Notes: generated from the letters alone by a model not told the origin. A stretch of DNA of 64,000 bases from Euschistus heros (GCA_003667255.2 RCWM02000395.1:248001-312000); one strand, 5' to 3'; numbered from the stretch's first letter, positions 10,243 to 24,779 are shown. Numbers and translations are program-made.

Positions 10243-10531
10243 TTGAAAATGAAAAGGGAAGATGTTTATTTTCAAAATTCCAGTAAACCCTTGAGAAAAA
10301 CTACGGCTACATTCGTTAAAAAAAAAAAAAATTATTGTATCAACGGGAAGGAAATAGAAGCTGATAATCTGGATTCATCCACAATCGCACGCTACAAAAA
10401 TTGTCCTATTCACGTCCATAGATGTAGAACGTTCCTTTTCTTTGCTAAAGAACATTTTATTAAGTGACAGGCGGCATAATTTTACTGAGAAATGTTTTAA
10501 ATTTATGTGTACATTTTCACGAAACTTTTAA
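10243..10531 (+). pseudogene. hAT transposase C-terminal (dimerisation) remnant
   Basis: A plus-strand frame from 10243 runs to about 10410. A one-base shift there restores PITSIDVERSFSLLKNILL followed by SDRRHNFTEKCFKF, ending at TAA 10529-10531. The DVERSFS...KNIL...DRR.NF pattern is typical of the hAT C-terminal dimerisation domain. The extra C near 10411 and stops upstream show the gene is dead. The N-terminal BED finger and most of the catalytic core were not found. Confidence 0.75.
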
Positions 10532-10924
10532 AAACTAATTTATTTTTCAAAAACATTTAATTATATTTTGTTTCCACCTAAAAGGAATTTTAATAAAGAT
10601 ATTTTTATATATTTTTTTAATTAATAATTTTTTTTTCATTTCCTTTTTTCCCTAAATTTTAAAGTATTTTAGATTGAATTAACACTAAAACGAAACGTTT
10701 GTCGAAATGTCCTTAACTTTATTCAAGGCTGGTTAAATTTTGCATATTTGTGTAAATAAATGGATTGCTGCATGAATTAAGTTTTTTAATTCACGTTTTG
10801 AATTTTTTTACTGCACGATTTTGCATATTTTGGGTTTTTTACTGCACAATTTTGCATGTTTTGAGTTTTTTACTGCACATATTTTGATTTTTTACTGCAC
10901 AAAAATCCGGTCTCTAGTTATTAT

Positions 10925-11589
10925 ATTCTTTGTATCAATATTGTAATTTTATTTTATTTCTTATATTCTTGATAGTGATTTGTTTTAGGTAATTTTTCAC
11001 GTGTTATTAATTGTTTATTTAACTGTACAGTTTATTTTTATGAATGTATTTTAGTACAATGATGTGAATGAATGAATAAAATATAAAACTCAGGATGGCG
11101 AAATTGTCTTAAATGAGAGAAAAAAATACATTTCATTCTAAATGGCCTTCCTAATTATGTTAACAATGTTGTGTTACGTTTTGTTATTGTTCAAAAGTAA
11201 ACCTCTTTAGTATTTTAAAACAAATAATGAATTGAAGTGGGCGCCAGAACTGCTCCTGTAATAACAGAGAAACAAAACACTCGTTAAGAACACTCTTTAT
11301 TCCAATTATCATCCCTGAATAATTAATTAATAACGAGACTCCTTAATTATTAATTCCTACCGCTCACTATTAATTTAACTATTTATCGATGAAAAAAAAG
11401 ACGTAAATTTTTAAAATCTGTATCTGTTTTATAAAACTTACTCACAATCAGAAGCATTTAAATTGTGTCTAATTAACAAAAAAAATATAAAATAGTGTCT
11501 AATGGTAACCTTATCAACGTATGAATCTTCTATGTGTTCCAGAATATTTCGGAAGATATCTAGCTATCTATAATTATAATCTACTGATT
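10925..11589. other. Unassigned DNA with clustered TAATTA-type sites
   Basis: No gene was seen. Between about 11310 and 11390 there are several ATTAAT/TAATTA strings within less AT-monotonous sequence, a composition seen in some homeodomain-bound enhancers. This is only suggestive in AT-rich DNA. Confidence 0.3.
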
Positions 11590-11599
11590 TTATATATAT

Positions 11600-12115
11600 A
11601 TAATTTCCTGACAAGGAAATTTTCGGCGCATTTTCGATCCGGGCCACACCAAGAAAGTTAGAATGTGTAAAAAAAAAAGCTCCAAAACTGTTAGAATGTG
11701 GGAAAAAAATGTGGAAAAATCTTGACTTTTTTCATTTGAACCAATATAACCCTTAAAGTGTTGGTCTGATTGGCAAATGTTAAATAACAAAAAATATTCC
11801 CCTCTGAATTGCTGATCAGGAAACTGTCGACAAAATTGATATCCGAGCTACTCCAACACAGCTCTAGTCCTTGTCAAAACGTTACACATTTTGAGGGCGA
11901 AAATATCGTTACTATGTGACTTTTACAAAAAATATTTTGCATTAAATTTATGATCAGGAAACTTCTTAAAATTTTCAATCCGAGCCACTGCAACTGAGTT
12001 TTTCAATTCGATCCGATATAGTTCCTAAACGGAAGGTCATAATAACATAAGTTATATAAAAAAATATTTTCTATTAAATTTACGATCAGAGAACTGATCC
12101 AAACTGCACTAAATG
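11600..12115. repeat. Degenerate tandem repeats, about 135-bp spacing
   Basis: A unit with AAAAAATATT, GATCAGGAAACT and ATCCGAGC recurs at about 11790, 11930 and 12060, with a weaker copy near 11605. Related text (CTAG...TGTCAAA and TTACACATTTTGAGGG) occurs near 47030 and 48290-48350. It is therefore a dispersed repeat family with local tandem structure. No coding capacity was seen. Confidence 0.5.
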
Positions 12116-14640
<2,525 letters not shown>

Positions 14641-15195
14641 AAATACTTTATTGATGTTTACACCTGTAAACACTCAACAGATTTAAACAAAGTTTGAACT
14701 GTTTACAAATACATAAGGAAGTCTCTAGCCCTCGGAGAGCTAAGAAAATCGAGTGCATCTTCTATAACTTGTGAGGAACTTATCATCAGTAGCACTTCAA
14801 TCACTATTCTACATTACTAAGTCCCTAGGCCATCTTATTTTCAGACGCGTTGAAGGTTTATCGAGAATCGAGTGAGAATCCAATTGGGAGAACAGTGACT
14901 TCGCGTGTCAAGTCAGAAACTTATGGTACATTAAGACCATTTTAGATAAGTTTTTTTGTGACATAATAAGGAGCATTTAGGATTTTACTAAGGAGTTTGG
15001 ATTTTAGGATTGGATACGAGAAGGATTGAATAGTTAAGTTGTACTCTGTATGTCTAGATGGGTCAAATACTGTCATGAAAATAAGTCTTTTGTAATTTTT
15101 TGGAAGCTTAGAATGATTGTCTTGTAAGTGTTGGAGTAGTCGGAATCTACGAGAAGTCTTTTGTTTTTTAAATCTGACATGTCCTCTTAGCACTT
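14641..15195 (-). mobile_element. LINE-A 3' end, old copy
   Basis: This diverged minus-strand copy still encodes RRFRLLQHL, KNYKRLIFMTV and ILNAPYYVTKKLI of the LINE-A C-terminal region at 14942-15193, followed leftward by the 3' UTR. Substitutions are more numerous than in the copies at 52.2 and 60.1 kb, so it is older. Confidence 0.8.
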
Positions 15196-15249
15196 TAATA
15201 ATAATTCTTCCTTTAAATTAAATTAGCTTTTACCTCTACTTGTCTAGTA

Positions 15250-15520
15250 ATTTTTGTATATAACATATAGTTATGCGATGACTCCAGGAGACAAGTCAGA
15301 TGCAACCTCATCAGTGAGTCAATTCCTCGATCCCTATATAAGCCTCTATTGGTATTGACTAGAGAGAGCCCACCCAGAAGCTATGTCAGTCAGTAATTAG
15401 GCTTGTAACAGTTCAATTCTTGTACATTGTTCTTTCAATAAATCTCTTTTTAAAAAGATCCTTGTTGCTTTAAAGAATCTATCTATAAAAGGAGGTAACA
15501 TTCAAAACGTGATTTGTCAC
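15250..15520 (+). mobile_element. Possible solo LTR
   Basis: The block has an LTR-like layout: a TATA-like CTATATAAGCC at about 15332, then a CAATAAA signal at about 15437, in otherwise non-repetitive sequence. AGTAAT occurs just outside each edge. The distal 30 bp reappear inverted at about 16130-16165, which an LTR alone would not explain. The call is tentative. Confidence 0.3.
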
Positions 15521-17540
15521 AGTAATCCTACTTTTCAGTAATAACAAAAAACTTATATTATGAGATGTAATTACCCTTCAGAAACAAAATAACTCCTAAT
15601 TAAACTTATAGCATCTAAAAAAACACATTACAACAAGGATCATAATTTTTCTTTACTGTTAAAATTAGCATTTTTAATTTTAATATTATATCATAATGAT
15701 AAAATGTGCATCATAATAATTTTCGTATTATATAGTAGATGATGTATGTTAATGACACTCATAATTTTCGGGGAATATTTTCATTTTCTTAAATGACCCT
15801 AGTTTTTATATATGCTGTTCACATCTTTCATTTTCTAAACAAGTTTCATCCTCTTCCACAACATTTTCAACACTTGGAGAGTCAGAAATTTCAACCTTGT
15901 ACCAGTGTAAGAGATTATTGTCAACAATGCAGCTTTCTCATTGGCTTAGTGGACAAAGCATGGTTTGAACTAAAAACAGGCTATGGACAAAACACTCTTT
16001 GTTTAAAACCCTGATTTTGTTTACTAATTTTGGATAGGAAAAAGCTTGATTTGATGGCTAATACTCATCACATATTGTAGGGTTCTGAAAAACAAATCTA
16101 GTGATAACAAAATCTCAAAAAAACATTTATTGTGACAAAACACGTTTTGAAAGTTACTTCCTCATATATAGTTTTTTATTTATTTAGTTTAAACCTTAAT
16201 TCGGCAATTTCGTATTATAGTCTAGAGTCCTGTCATATATGACTGACTAAAGTATATTTTAACCAATCCTCACAATATAAATTCATTAAATAGTTTTAAA
16301 TGTAAATTATAATTTTTTTACGAATATTTGAGCTTTCCATAAATTTCGTCCGTAAACACAATATTATTTTTACATATTTATCTTTATAAAGTTGTTATAA
16401 TTTTTTTTTTAATTGTATGTTTGTTGTAGGCTTGGTACGGAATATTACTATTTTTTTTAAAATAAACCAACTTATAGAAAATAAAATATTTTTACACTCA
16501 GAGGTTTATCTATGTTGACATAGCGATAGGTGAGATAGGTAGAGGCTCTGGTCCCAACCCGTGGGTGTAGGTTACTCACCTCATGACCTATTTAGCTCGT
16601 GTCGATGTCCCACCAGCCAAGTCTTTCCTTTTATTTAAATTATTTTAATATATTATTATTCTGAATTTATAATGATGTTATTCAGAATATCAATTGTCAG
16701 ATGATAGAAATAAAGCACTAAAACTATAGGTTTTTTAAAAACCAATTTCTATTCGAGGACACATTGTCCTGTATGAATAATAAAAATGTTTTCTGACAAC
16801 AATCATTCATTTAATTAAAAAAAAAAAAACGACCTAATATATTATATCATGAAAACAATTGTAAAAGAAGAAAAATTGTAGAATTAATGTCCATTACAAA
16901 TAATATTCACAAAGCAATAAATTTTAAAACATATAGGTGATAAAAACATGAAATCTTAAAGTTATTTACCAAAAATTATTACCAATTATTTAAAATATTA
17001 ATATAATTTTTTAAATAAAATTTTACAGCTCTTTCAGTTAATTAAATTCCTTCATTTCTTTTTTAAACATCAAAATAATGGGTACTGAAAGAATGTGGAA
17101 AGAAAGGGATTTTTTTCAGGGATCCTGTTAAAGGAAAAAAAAAAAAAAGCAAACAAAAACGCTAACTTTATTAGTCACAACGTATAAGCTAGGACTGCTC
17201 GAGAAGAGAATTTATCCCTTTATTAAGCCAGATAAATCTTCATAAACCTACCTCGGCTAGTAAAAATTGCCAGTTCACTAATTTTTTGTTGGTTAGCTCA
17301 TCTTTCTCGCTTATATTATTCTGATTTCTCTTTTATTTATAAGTAACGTGGTAGCTAGTTAATAATTTTTAATTAAGAAAATATTCATAAATGTGTAAGG
17401 AATTAAGAATGGCCTACTATAACCGTAAACGATATCAGTAGTATCTTTAAAAATATTTCAAATCACGTTTAGGCTCTTCCAAAAAATTAATAAGTACATA
17501 TTAAGTGTCCGTATTGTAAGTGCAAATTATATGTTAAAAT
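15521..17540. other. Unassigned AT-rich DNA
   Basis: No gene was seen. A 73-codon open frame at 15793-16014 has no recognised domain. The blocks at 16500-16620 and 17160-17300 are less AT-biased. The sequence near 16130-16165 is an inverted match to 15490-15520. Confidence 0.3.
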
Positions 17541-17607
17541 TTAGAGTAACTATATTTATACTTCTAACATTTAAACTTTTTTAAGATTTGCATTTAAAAA
17601 TAATTTT

Positions 17608-18115
17608 TAGAAAAAAAAAAAAACCCAACTTAAAGTTAAACCTACTTATACAAACTTGAACTAAAAACTAAAAAATAATATTTTAATTGCTTCGAAACAA
17701 AAACCATTAAATGACAATAAACGAAATTATTGATATTTATATACCTATTCACAATTAATGATCAGTTATTTTTGGAGTCGGTGCCAACCAAGAAGAGTAG
17801 TTTAATCCTGCCTTTGCAACAAACTTGCGAATGGCACAAAACAGCAGTGTGGCGGTGATGAAACAGTGGGAGGATCTTTACAGTAACCAGCTTTTTATCG
17901 AATTCTGTTTCTATGTTTGGCACCGACTCCAAAAATAACTGATTATGAATTGTGAATAGGTATATAAGTATCGATAATTTCGTTGATTGTCATTTAATGG
18001 TTTTTGTTTCGAAACAATTAAAATATTATTTATTATTTTTTATTTCATGTTTGTATACATAGGTGTAATCTTGAAGTCAGTTTTGTTTTTTTTTTCTAAA
18101 AATTATTTTAATTTT
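17608..18115. mobile_element. Long palindrome, MITE-like
   Basis: Arms of about 185 bp (17608-17790 and about 17918-18115) are near-perfect inverted copies. They share AGTTATTTTTGGAGTCGGTG at the inner ends and a TTCGAAACAAAAACCATTAAA-type segment further out. The unmatched centre of about 125 bp is GC-richer. No coding sequence or clear target duplication was found. It could be a foldback transposon or hairpin MITE. Confidence 0.7.
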
Positions 18116-18139
18116 TAGTGGTGAGTGTATTTTTTTTAT

Positions 18140-18245
18140 ACAGTCAATGCTCGATAATTCGATCTTCAAGCTACCTTGAAAAATAGTTCGACTTATTGAA
18201 CAAAGACTTATCGAGGTTATCATTCGACTTATTTTCATGTAAATA
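18140..18245. mobile_element. pogo/Tigger-like terminal fragment
   Basis: TACAGTCAATGCTCGATAAT followed by TCGATC resembles the CAGT...CTCGATAATTCGAA ends that I recall for pogo-like elements. A related end lies at 61138. The other end and a transposase are absent. Confidence 0.45.
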
Positions 18246-18635
18246 GGAAAACTGAACACAAATTTAGAGCTAAAATCATTACGTATACTTTTCATTAATG
18301 GGTGTAGGTGTTGTTTGTACATACATATATAATCATTGATACAGAAAATTAAATACACGGTACCACTTTATCATGTTAACTTTCAACAGAATTGCGCTTT
18401 TTTCTGACGGTACCTAAAAGTAGACTTACCGCCTTCCACAAGTGGCGATCTTTTCTTTATTCTTTATGAAGGTTGAAATACCTGAGCTCAGGTTTTCAGT
18501 CGGTTCCATGTTAGTGATATTTTGGATTTATTTATTTGTTTATTGCCTATAATTAACTCGTCACTTTGTTTAATAATGCCAATTGTAATCATTTCTGTTA
18601 AGGTATTTAAACTGGAGTTGAATTTATTATCATTA

Positions 18636-18745
18636 TCAACCGACTTCAAAAAGTAGTAGGTTCTCAATTCGTCTGCCCTTTTTTTTTTTTTTTAAATTTT
18701 TTTTTTAATGTTTGTTACGCGATTATTCCATCAATTATGATTTTT
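18636..18745 (+). repeat. Dispersed arthropod repeat (ACCGACTTCAAAAAG type)
   Basis: AACCGACTTCAAAAAGTAGT, GGTTCTCAATTCG and, after a poly-T run, ATGTTTGTTACGCGATTA form a sequence I recall as common in many insect genomes. Its element class was not determined. Confidence 0.45.
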
Positions 18746-19894
18746 CCTTTAATGAAGACCTATCACGAGAAATTCCCGCGCTTAAGTACTTAATTTTAAA
18801 ATATATGAAAAAATTATATTAAAGCAGATTGTATTATTAATTCAATGAAAGGAGCTTATTCCGTAATGATAGCTCATAATCATGAACTCAGGGTATCATG
18901 AATCGTATTCGGAACGGAAGGGACGATGTCTGATCTAAGGTTGGCACGCTTCCAGACACGAGAAGAATGTTCAAAGGCAGATGAATCGAGAAGGAGAAAT
19001 GGCTTGAGGTAGTCCTGGCTGTTCTAATGTTTACTGGAGCAAATCTCAATTTTATTCTCTATTTTAATACGATTCAAACTACATTATAAATTATTAAACA
19101 CTAAATCAATCAGGTCCATTTATGTATGGCTATAATAATATTTTGATATTAAAAAAAAAAAAAATTATTGGGTTGTACGGAAAACAATGCAGGCCTTCTC
19201 GTTTCCTTAAAATTACCTTCCATTGTTCCATTGCAATACAAATATTTTTTTATGGATGTCATTATTAGTTCCTCTTATAACAGAAATGTTTTTTGTTTTT
19301 TTTATCTCTTTGGATTTCACTACTAAAAATCATTAACTATAAGTTTTTTTTGAAAAGTTCAAACTGGTCGGAACAGGGCCTAACATTCTGTGACATTCAT
19401 TTAGTGCGTGGTGACGATAGTGTGAGTGTGCCCACCGTTGGACAATAGTTTAAAAAAACTTCGAGAGGTAGACTTGAGTAAACAAGTAGATTCTAGCAGG
19501 ACTTATTTCCTGGTAGGCGATATTCTGCGATCATGGGTAGAAACACAAAACTATTCAAAAACTTACTTAGAAAATAACTGCTTGTAAAGTGACGACCCTT
19601 AGGCAATTGAAAGAACTCAAGCATAAAACGGCCATAAAAAATAAACATCAAAGTTAAAAAAGGTTTAGAAGTTATGAAGTTGTGGGAACTTAGATTTTAT
19701 GATAGTCCTGAATGTTTTGCCTTAACAATATGGAGTTTGTTTGTATGTGCCTTTTTAGCTGTTCAGGATATCAGTGATCCTTAGGTTCGAATAGGTCTCC
19801 AAAAGTAATTACAAGTGTTCATTTAATGCTCAAATAAGTAGCTTCGAATTAGAATTTGTAAAATGTATCATAGTTTTTATTCATTTATTGAAGG
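18746..19894. other. Unassigned DNA
   Basis: No gene was recognised. Sequence at about 18880-19030 is less AT-rich and non-repetitive, and could be an exon fragment or conserved non-coding DNA, but it has no clear splice-bounded open frame. Confidence 0.3.
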
Positions 19895-20140
19895 GCTCTA
19901 CAGCTGTTGAAGAACCTTGGCCTCCTCCACAATTCGTAGCCACTCTTAGCTTTGGTTTTCCATCTTCTGATTCCCATTTATTTGAGATCCGTTTCGACAT
20001 TTTGTAGCCACGTCACCCTCGGCCTCCTCTTATTCGCTGTCCGTCAGGCTTGCCGTTTAACATTCTCTTGGGAACTCTTTGTTCCGGCATCCTTTCAACG
20101 TGACCGAACCACTTAAATCTTCCTTTTTTGGCGTATGTAA
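19895..20140 (-). mobile_element. RTE-like LINE C-terminal fragment
   Basis: The minus strand encodes KWFGHVERMPEQRVPKRML then NGKPDGQRIRGG and, in another frame, WLRIVEEAKVLQQL. WFGHV.RM...R.PK and the final VEEAK motif are typical of the end of RTE-like endonuclease-reverse transcriptases. A frameshift or stop occurs after RGGRG. Only the end of the element survives. Confidence 0.7.
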
Positions 20141-20269
20141 TATGGCGTTATCACAGTTTTTACATTTTCTAAATTGATATCGTATATGTTACATGTTGCT
20201 ATTTCATATATTTTAATTTATTTATTATTACACGCGAATTGACCACTTAGGATCACACTACAACTTTAT

Positions 20270-20680
20270 TTCCTCTTATTCTTTTCCATTGCCTTTAGTT
20301 TCCTCTGTCTCCAGTAGTCCGTCATGCTTTCACTGGCCTGCTTCTTTTTATCTTCTGTCCACGTTCGTCCACCTTCTCTTAGGTCTTCTTTCAGCTTGAA
20401 ACCCTTTAACTATACTCCTAAATGTACGTCTTTCCAACATTTAGGACTCTGTAATGTTTAACTGTTCCAGGTCTTTCCTAACTTCTTTAATCCACGCTGT
20501 AGTGGTCTTCTTCCAGAGGTAGTTGAATATATATTTTGTTAATCTGTCTTCGTTCATTCTGTACAAATATCCGAGAAACGTCAATTTCCTCTTCCGCATA
20601 GTCTCAGAGATTCTGATAGACTTCTTTGTTGCTTCTCAGCTTCCATCCATTTATTTCTTAATAATTATTGTTTGTTTTTT
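20270..20680 (-). mobile_element. LINE-D C-terminal fragment
   Basis: The minus strand encodes GWKLRSNKEVYQNL, MRKRKLTFLGYLYRMN, DRLTKYIFNYLWKKTTTAW and IKEVRKDLEQLN. These match the LINE-D copy at 36.7-37.4 kb in order, with frame changes between them. The 3' part to the left includes decayed WTEDKK-type sequence. Confidence 0.75.
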
Positions 20681-21654
20681 ATTATTATTTTAATTTATTT
20701 TTAATAAACTTTTTTTAATATTTTTTATCATTTTTTAAAAATTCCTTAACAGAGGAATCGGTATCGAGAAACGCAAATTGATGTTTGGTATTGCTATCGG
20801 TGCCCATAATCGATAAAGTTTGCTACCACCACATCAGTAAAATGTATATATGTATATACGTACACATACATATATTTACAATTAAATACATGATAACTAA
20901 TTAACCTAATTTCTATAACAATGCAAATATTGACCAGATGAGGAAAATAAACTCCTATATGAAATTAAGACAGAGCTAACAGCATTGGGTTCTTTTCCTC
21001 TCTGCAATTAGCTCACCCCCCCCTTCCTACATTTCTTTGTTTTCCTTCCCTTCCTTTCCTTCCTCTCTATTTCTTTTTTTCTCCTTCTTCATTCCCTCGG
21101 TGGAAGGATCATGCTAAATTACTATGACATTTTCTATTTGTTAATTAAAGGTAGCACTCTTTCGCCCTGTCTAGTCTTGTAATTAAAATGTTTTCGCCTC
21201 CCTGAGCTAATTATTTTATATATATATATAAGTTTTGTATTTAACTTTTTACTGAAAATATTAAAAAAAAGTAGTTACAATTAAATAAAAACTGTAGTTG
21301 ACCCACTTGGTACAGATATTTTTTAAACCTGTAACTACCCATCGAAAACGAAATTAACATTTCAGAGTTACGCATTATTTAACTAACTGATTTAATTTCA
21401 TCATGTCATTCATGATTTTCCAAAAAAAAAAAAAACATATTGAATGTGCGAAAACGTGAAAACAAAAATGGATTTATCGAATTTTCAGGGGATTACGGAA
21501 ATCACAAAAGAAAAAGGTGGAATAAACATGTTTATGAACCAAATTTTTAATATACAATAATTAAAAATGATAATACTTATTACTGCTGTTATTATTTTTA
21601 ATTATTTATTAATATTTACTGTTGTTTACATTAAATACAACTAGTAAATTTAAG
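20681..21654. other. Unassigned DNA with pyrimidine-rich tract
   Basis: The interval 20995-21095 is a C/T-rich tract (repeated CCTTCC and CTTCCTT), possibly the tail of a retroposon or a simple-sequence region. The rest is AT-rich with short AT runs and no gene. Confidence 0.4.
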
Positions 21655-22190
21655 GAAAATGATTCCAATGACATGTCAATAACATGTAAAGAACTACTCA
21701 ATAGTATTACTTCAATAAAACTTATACACAAGAAAGTCTCTAGTCCTTCTTTTCAGACTCCTCGGAGGGTTATCGGGAATGGAGTGGATGCAAGTTGAGA
21801 AACTAGTGGATTTGAGTGTTTATGGAGTTAACTATGAAAGGATAGGTATCTGGTTTGGGCTAAATCAGCAACATATGGAACATTAAGATCTTTATGGATA
21901 AGTTTATTGGTGACAAAGTAAGGAGCTTTGAGGATTTTCCGAAAGATTTCGGATTGTAAGGATTGGATACGAGATGAATTGGATGGTTGTCTACACTTTT
22001 AACTATGTGTTATCGGGAATGGAGTGGAAGCAAGTTGAGAAACTAGTGGAGTTGAGTGGTTATGAATTTTACTATGAAAGCATAGGTATCTGTTTTGGGC
22101 TAAGTCAACAAAACTTGAGATCTTTATAGATAAGATTATACTGACAAAGTAAGAAGCATTGATGATTTTACGTGTTAAATAAGCATATTT
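21655..22190 (-). mobile_element. LINE-A 3' end with internal duplication
   Basis: A minus-strand LINE-A copy runs from the 3' UTR (GAACTACTC...) rightward. The segment beginning TTATCGGGAATGGAGTGG appears twice, at about 21773 and 22010, each followed by the same downstream order. This is a partial direct duplication of about 150-180 bp or two stacked truncated copies. Confidence 0.8.
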
Positions 22191-22359
22191 TTTTAACAAA
22201 CAATTTTACTAAACTATAGAGGAGGAAAGAATTTATCTCATTATTCATATTTAATTTCGACGCCTTAATACAGATATCGGTGTCGATAATCGATAATCGA
22301 ATATTTGGTACTTGTACTTGTATCGAGAATAGAAAAATTTAGGTACCAACATATCACTA

Positions 22360-22360
<1 letters not shown>

Positions 22361-22425
<65 letters not shown>

Positions 22426-22460
22426 GGTGTGTGAGGTGTGTGACTGTGTGTGTGTGTGTA
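22361..22460. repeat. (TA)n/(TG)n microsatellite
   Basis: About six TA units run into about 25 TG units, then interrupted TG repeats. Confidence 0.95.
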
Positions 22461-22870
22461 CAGTGAAAAAACAGGTTACAATAAAATTATATAATTTACA
22501 CTGGTTATTTAAAATTAAAGATGACAACAATATAAATATATAAAAACATGCGTAAGACTATATAACTACAATATAATTACAAAATATGAAGGAGTATGGA
22601 ACTATTCACAATGTTACTGGTGGATAACTACATTGCAACAATTCTAGTATACAAAGTGAACTGGGAAAATCTGAAAAAGAAAAAAAGTAAGGGATAAAGG
22701 TTGAGGTTAATGTGGGCATTTCCAAAACTTACTGGTTTTCCCAGGTACAGGTAGTTTAAATTTCCTTTTGTTGTGTAATAGATGGATAAATAGTTAATTA
22801 TGATGTATATATTAGTCTGAATGTATTAAATTGGAATAACATGTGTTGAGATTTGGGGCGTCTGATTTTT
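22461..22870 (-). mobile_element. Family-4 foldback element fragment
   Basis: It is largely collinear with 27680-28000: CAGGTTACAATAAAATTATA, GGAGTATGGAACTA, CAATGTTACTGGTGG and CAATTCTAGTA occur in the same order. The terminal hairpin-CGAAAC arm is missing here, perhaps lost at the adjoining TG tract. Confidence 0.6.
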
Positions 22871-22939
22871 TTGTTTATTGCGAGATTTTCAAATTTTTCC
22901 TATTTATACTGATCTAGAAATCTATGGTGAATTAATAAC

Positions 22940-23405
22940 AACAATAAAAGAAGTTTATTACTAAGGAGATGAAATGGTCAGGGGTGCAGTCAGGATGAAT
23001 AAACACGGCAAGTTTTTAAATAAAAAAACCTATATTTTGGCGTGCCAACGTTTCGACCTGCCTTGCACGTATTAATCAGGGCTAAAATAACAAAAATTGG
23101 ATGTGACCAAGATGATACAAACATTAAAAAAAATAAATAATAAAAATAATTTAAAAATGAAAAAGAAATAAGAAAAAATATCTGTAGATTATTAGATAAT
23201 TGAATACGAAATATTAGCAAAGTCTAGTCAAAGATACAGTTGTAATAAAATAATTAAATTATATGAAGACCTGATGAAGATCTGCAAGGTCGAAAGGTTG
23301 GCACGCCAAAATATAAGTTTTTCATTTAAAAACTTGCCGTGTTTATTCATCCTGACTGCACCCCTGACCATTTCATCTCCTTAATAACAACTCACAGTCA
23401 ATAAT
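22940..23405. mobile_element. Family-1 foldback element
   Basis: The left part (about 22960-23270, minus orientation) and right part (23271-23405, plus orientation) carry inverted copies of the family-1 terminal block. That block includes the CTGATGA-hairpin-CGAAA motif (23051-23079 and 23271-23295) and the AAACTTGCCGTGTTTATTC tail. Both motifs are mutated (one has CTGATTA, the other a shortened stem). Confidence 0.65.
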
Positions 23406-24286
23406 ACAATCATCAAGTAGTTTTTAATTTTTTTTTTTATCGGATAAATGGTAAATAACTGCTTATAACCATGTTCCGTTTGGTAAAAACTAGATAAGTA
23501 GATTTTTGTCCAAAATGAGATAAATACTCTAGGAACATATCGGTGTCCTACAGATCGTGTAAACGTAGGCATGTCGTGATATCAAAGGTGTCCTTTAAAA
23601 CGCATTGGGCAACTCGGAAATTCACTAAAAGAATTATCAATAACAAATTCATTTATCTATTTTTATCAAAACAGCATTCGTGGCCTAAAATTGGTTAAAC
23701 ATATTTATCTTGCTTTTACAAAGATTTGTCCAAATGAGGTGAAGAAATAAATACTGTTATACAGTTCTGAAACGCTTCTTTCATTGGCTAAAACTAGATA
23801 AGTACAATTATCCTTATTGATAATATCGTGAAGAACTAGGTAAGTGATGGTATTAATAGACAATTCTTTTGAGTGCGGGTGCAATTTTAGGTAAGTCCCA
23901 AAAATGTATGATACATTAACAAAATTAAAGATATATACGTTCCATCATAAAATAAAGAGAATTTGTAGAATGATGGTGGTTGGAAACATAATTTATCGAG
24001 AAAATTCGATTTACTCTGAAAACAGAAAACTTTAAAGCACTGCTCTGAAAACCTGTGATTTTGGACTTGCCTAGTTTTTCCCAAATGGTACAGAAATATC
24101 ATCTCAAATGAGAAATTTATTATTAATGTAAGGGTGTTTCTGGAAGATTCTTAACTCCAACAGGATTGTAAACTAAAAGTCAAGACAATAATAATCAAAG
24201 TCTGTTGAATTACCCAACCTAGTGTTTTTTTTTTTATTCAGAATTAACCAAATTTCAAGTTTTTCTTATTCATGATGGGGTGGTTG
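23406..24286. other. Unassigned DNA
   Basis: No gene was recognised. AAAACTAGATAAGTA occurs near 23487 and again near 23785, with loosely similar surroundings, suggesting an old internal repeat. Confidence 0.3.
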
Positions 24287-24315
24287 TTTTTTTTTTTTTT
24301 GGGGGGGGGGGGGGG
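24287..24315. repeat. T14-G15 homopolymer junction
   Basis: Fourteen T are followed directly by fifteen G. A G run this long is unusual in such AT-rich DNA and is prone to sequencing error. Confidence 0.9.
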
Positions 24316-24320
24316 AGAAA

Positions 24321-24372
24321 TGTGGTCAGCGGTTCGTGATATCGACACCGAACCATTGGGTTCGTTAAGCTT
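24321..24372 (+). mobile_element. LINE-F 3' tail fragment
   Basis: CGACACCGAACCATTGGGTT followed by CGTTAAGC matches the end of LINE-F at 59640-59669. Only the extreme 3' end remains, as in a severe 5' truncation. Confidence 0.55.
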
Positions 24373-24661
24373 TTTATTTATTTATTTTTTTTCTTGATAA
24401 ACTATTTTTAAAATTTTTCTTATAATTGTAATATTAAATTTTCGAATATAACATATTTGATCCTTGACATTTTAATGGTTCTATCCATTTATTCCGCCTT
24501 GTATAACAAACTAGATTCATTAAACATAGTGCTTTGGTTGTATCAATTAAATGTGATGGCTTTTCAATAACTGGATTATATTGTTCAAATTGGAATGCAA
24601 TTTAATATAAATATTCATAAGCGTGAATAAAAGGCATCCATTTAAAATAGAGAATTTTAAA

Positions 24662-24664
<3 letters not shown>

Positions 24665-24718
<54 letters not shown>
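24665..24718. repeat. (TA)n microsatellite
   Basis: An uninterrupted dinucleotide run of 54 bp. The short reading frame across it is spurious. Confidence 0.95.
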
Positions 24719-24720
<2 letters not shown>

Positions 24721-24779
24721 CATATGCATTTAATATATTGATTGTATTTTTTTAAATTAAAATTAAATCCACATTTTAA

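Larger units (their letters stand above)
9468..10916 (+). mobile_element. hAT-type DNA transposon, defective
   Basis: The 12-bp terminal inverted repeats TAGAGACCGGAT (9468-9479) and ATCCGGTCTCTA (10905-10916) are perfect. The 8-bp flanks GTTATAAC and GTTATTAT match at 6 of 8 positions, fitting a hAT target duplication. TGCAC-containing motifs (TTTTTACTGCAC) recur near both ends and may be transposase binding sites. Internal sequence encodes a broken hAT C-terminal domain at 10243-10531. Confidence 0.8.

Noticed and set aside
15250..15520. Firm LTR retrotransposon call
   Set aside because: TATA-like and CAATAAA signals are present, but there is no second LTR, primer site, gag or pol, and one end recurs inverted. 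Kept at low confidence.
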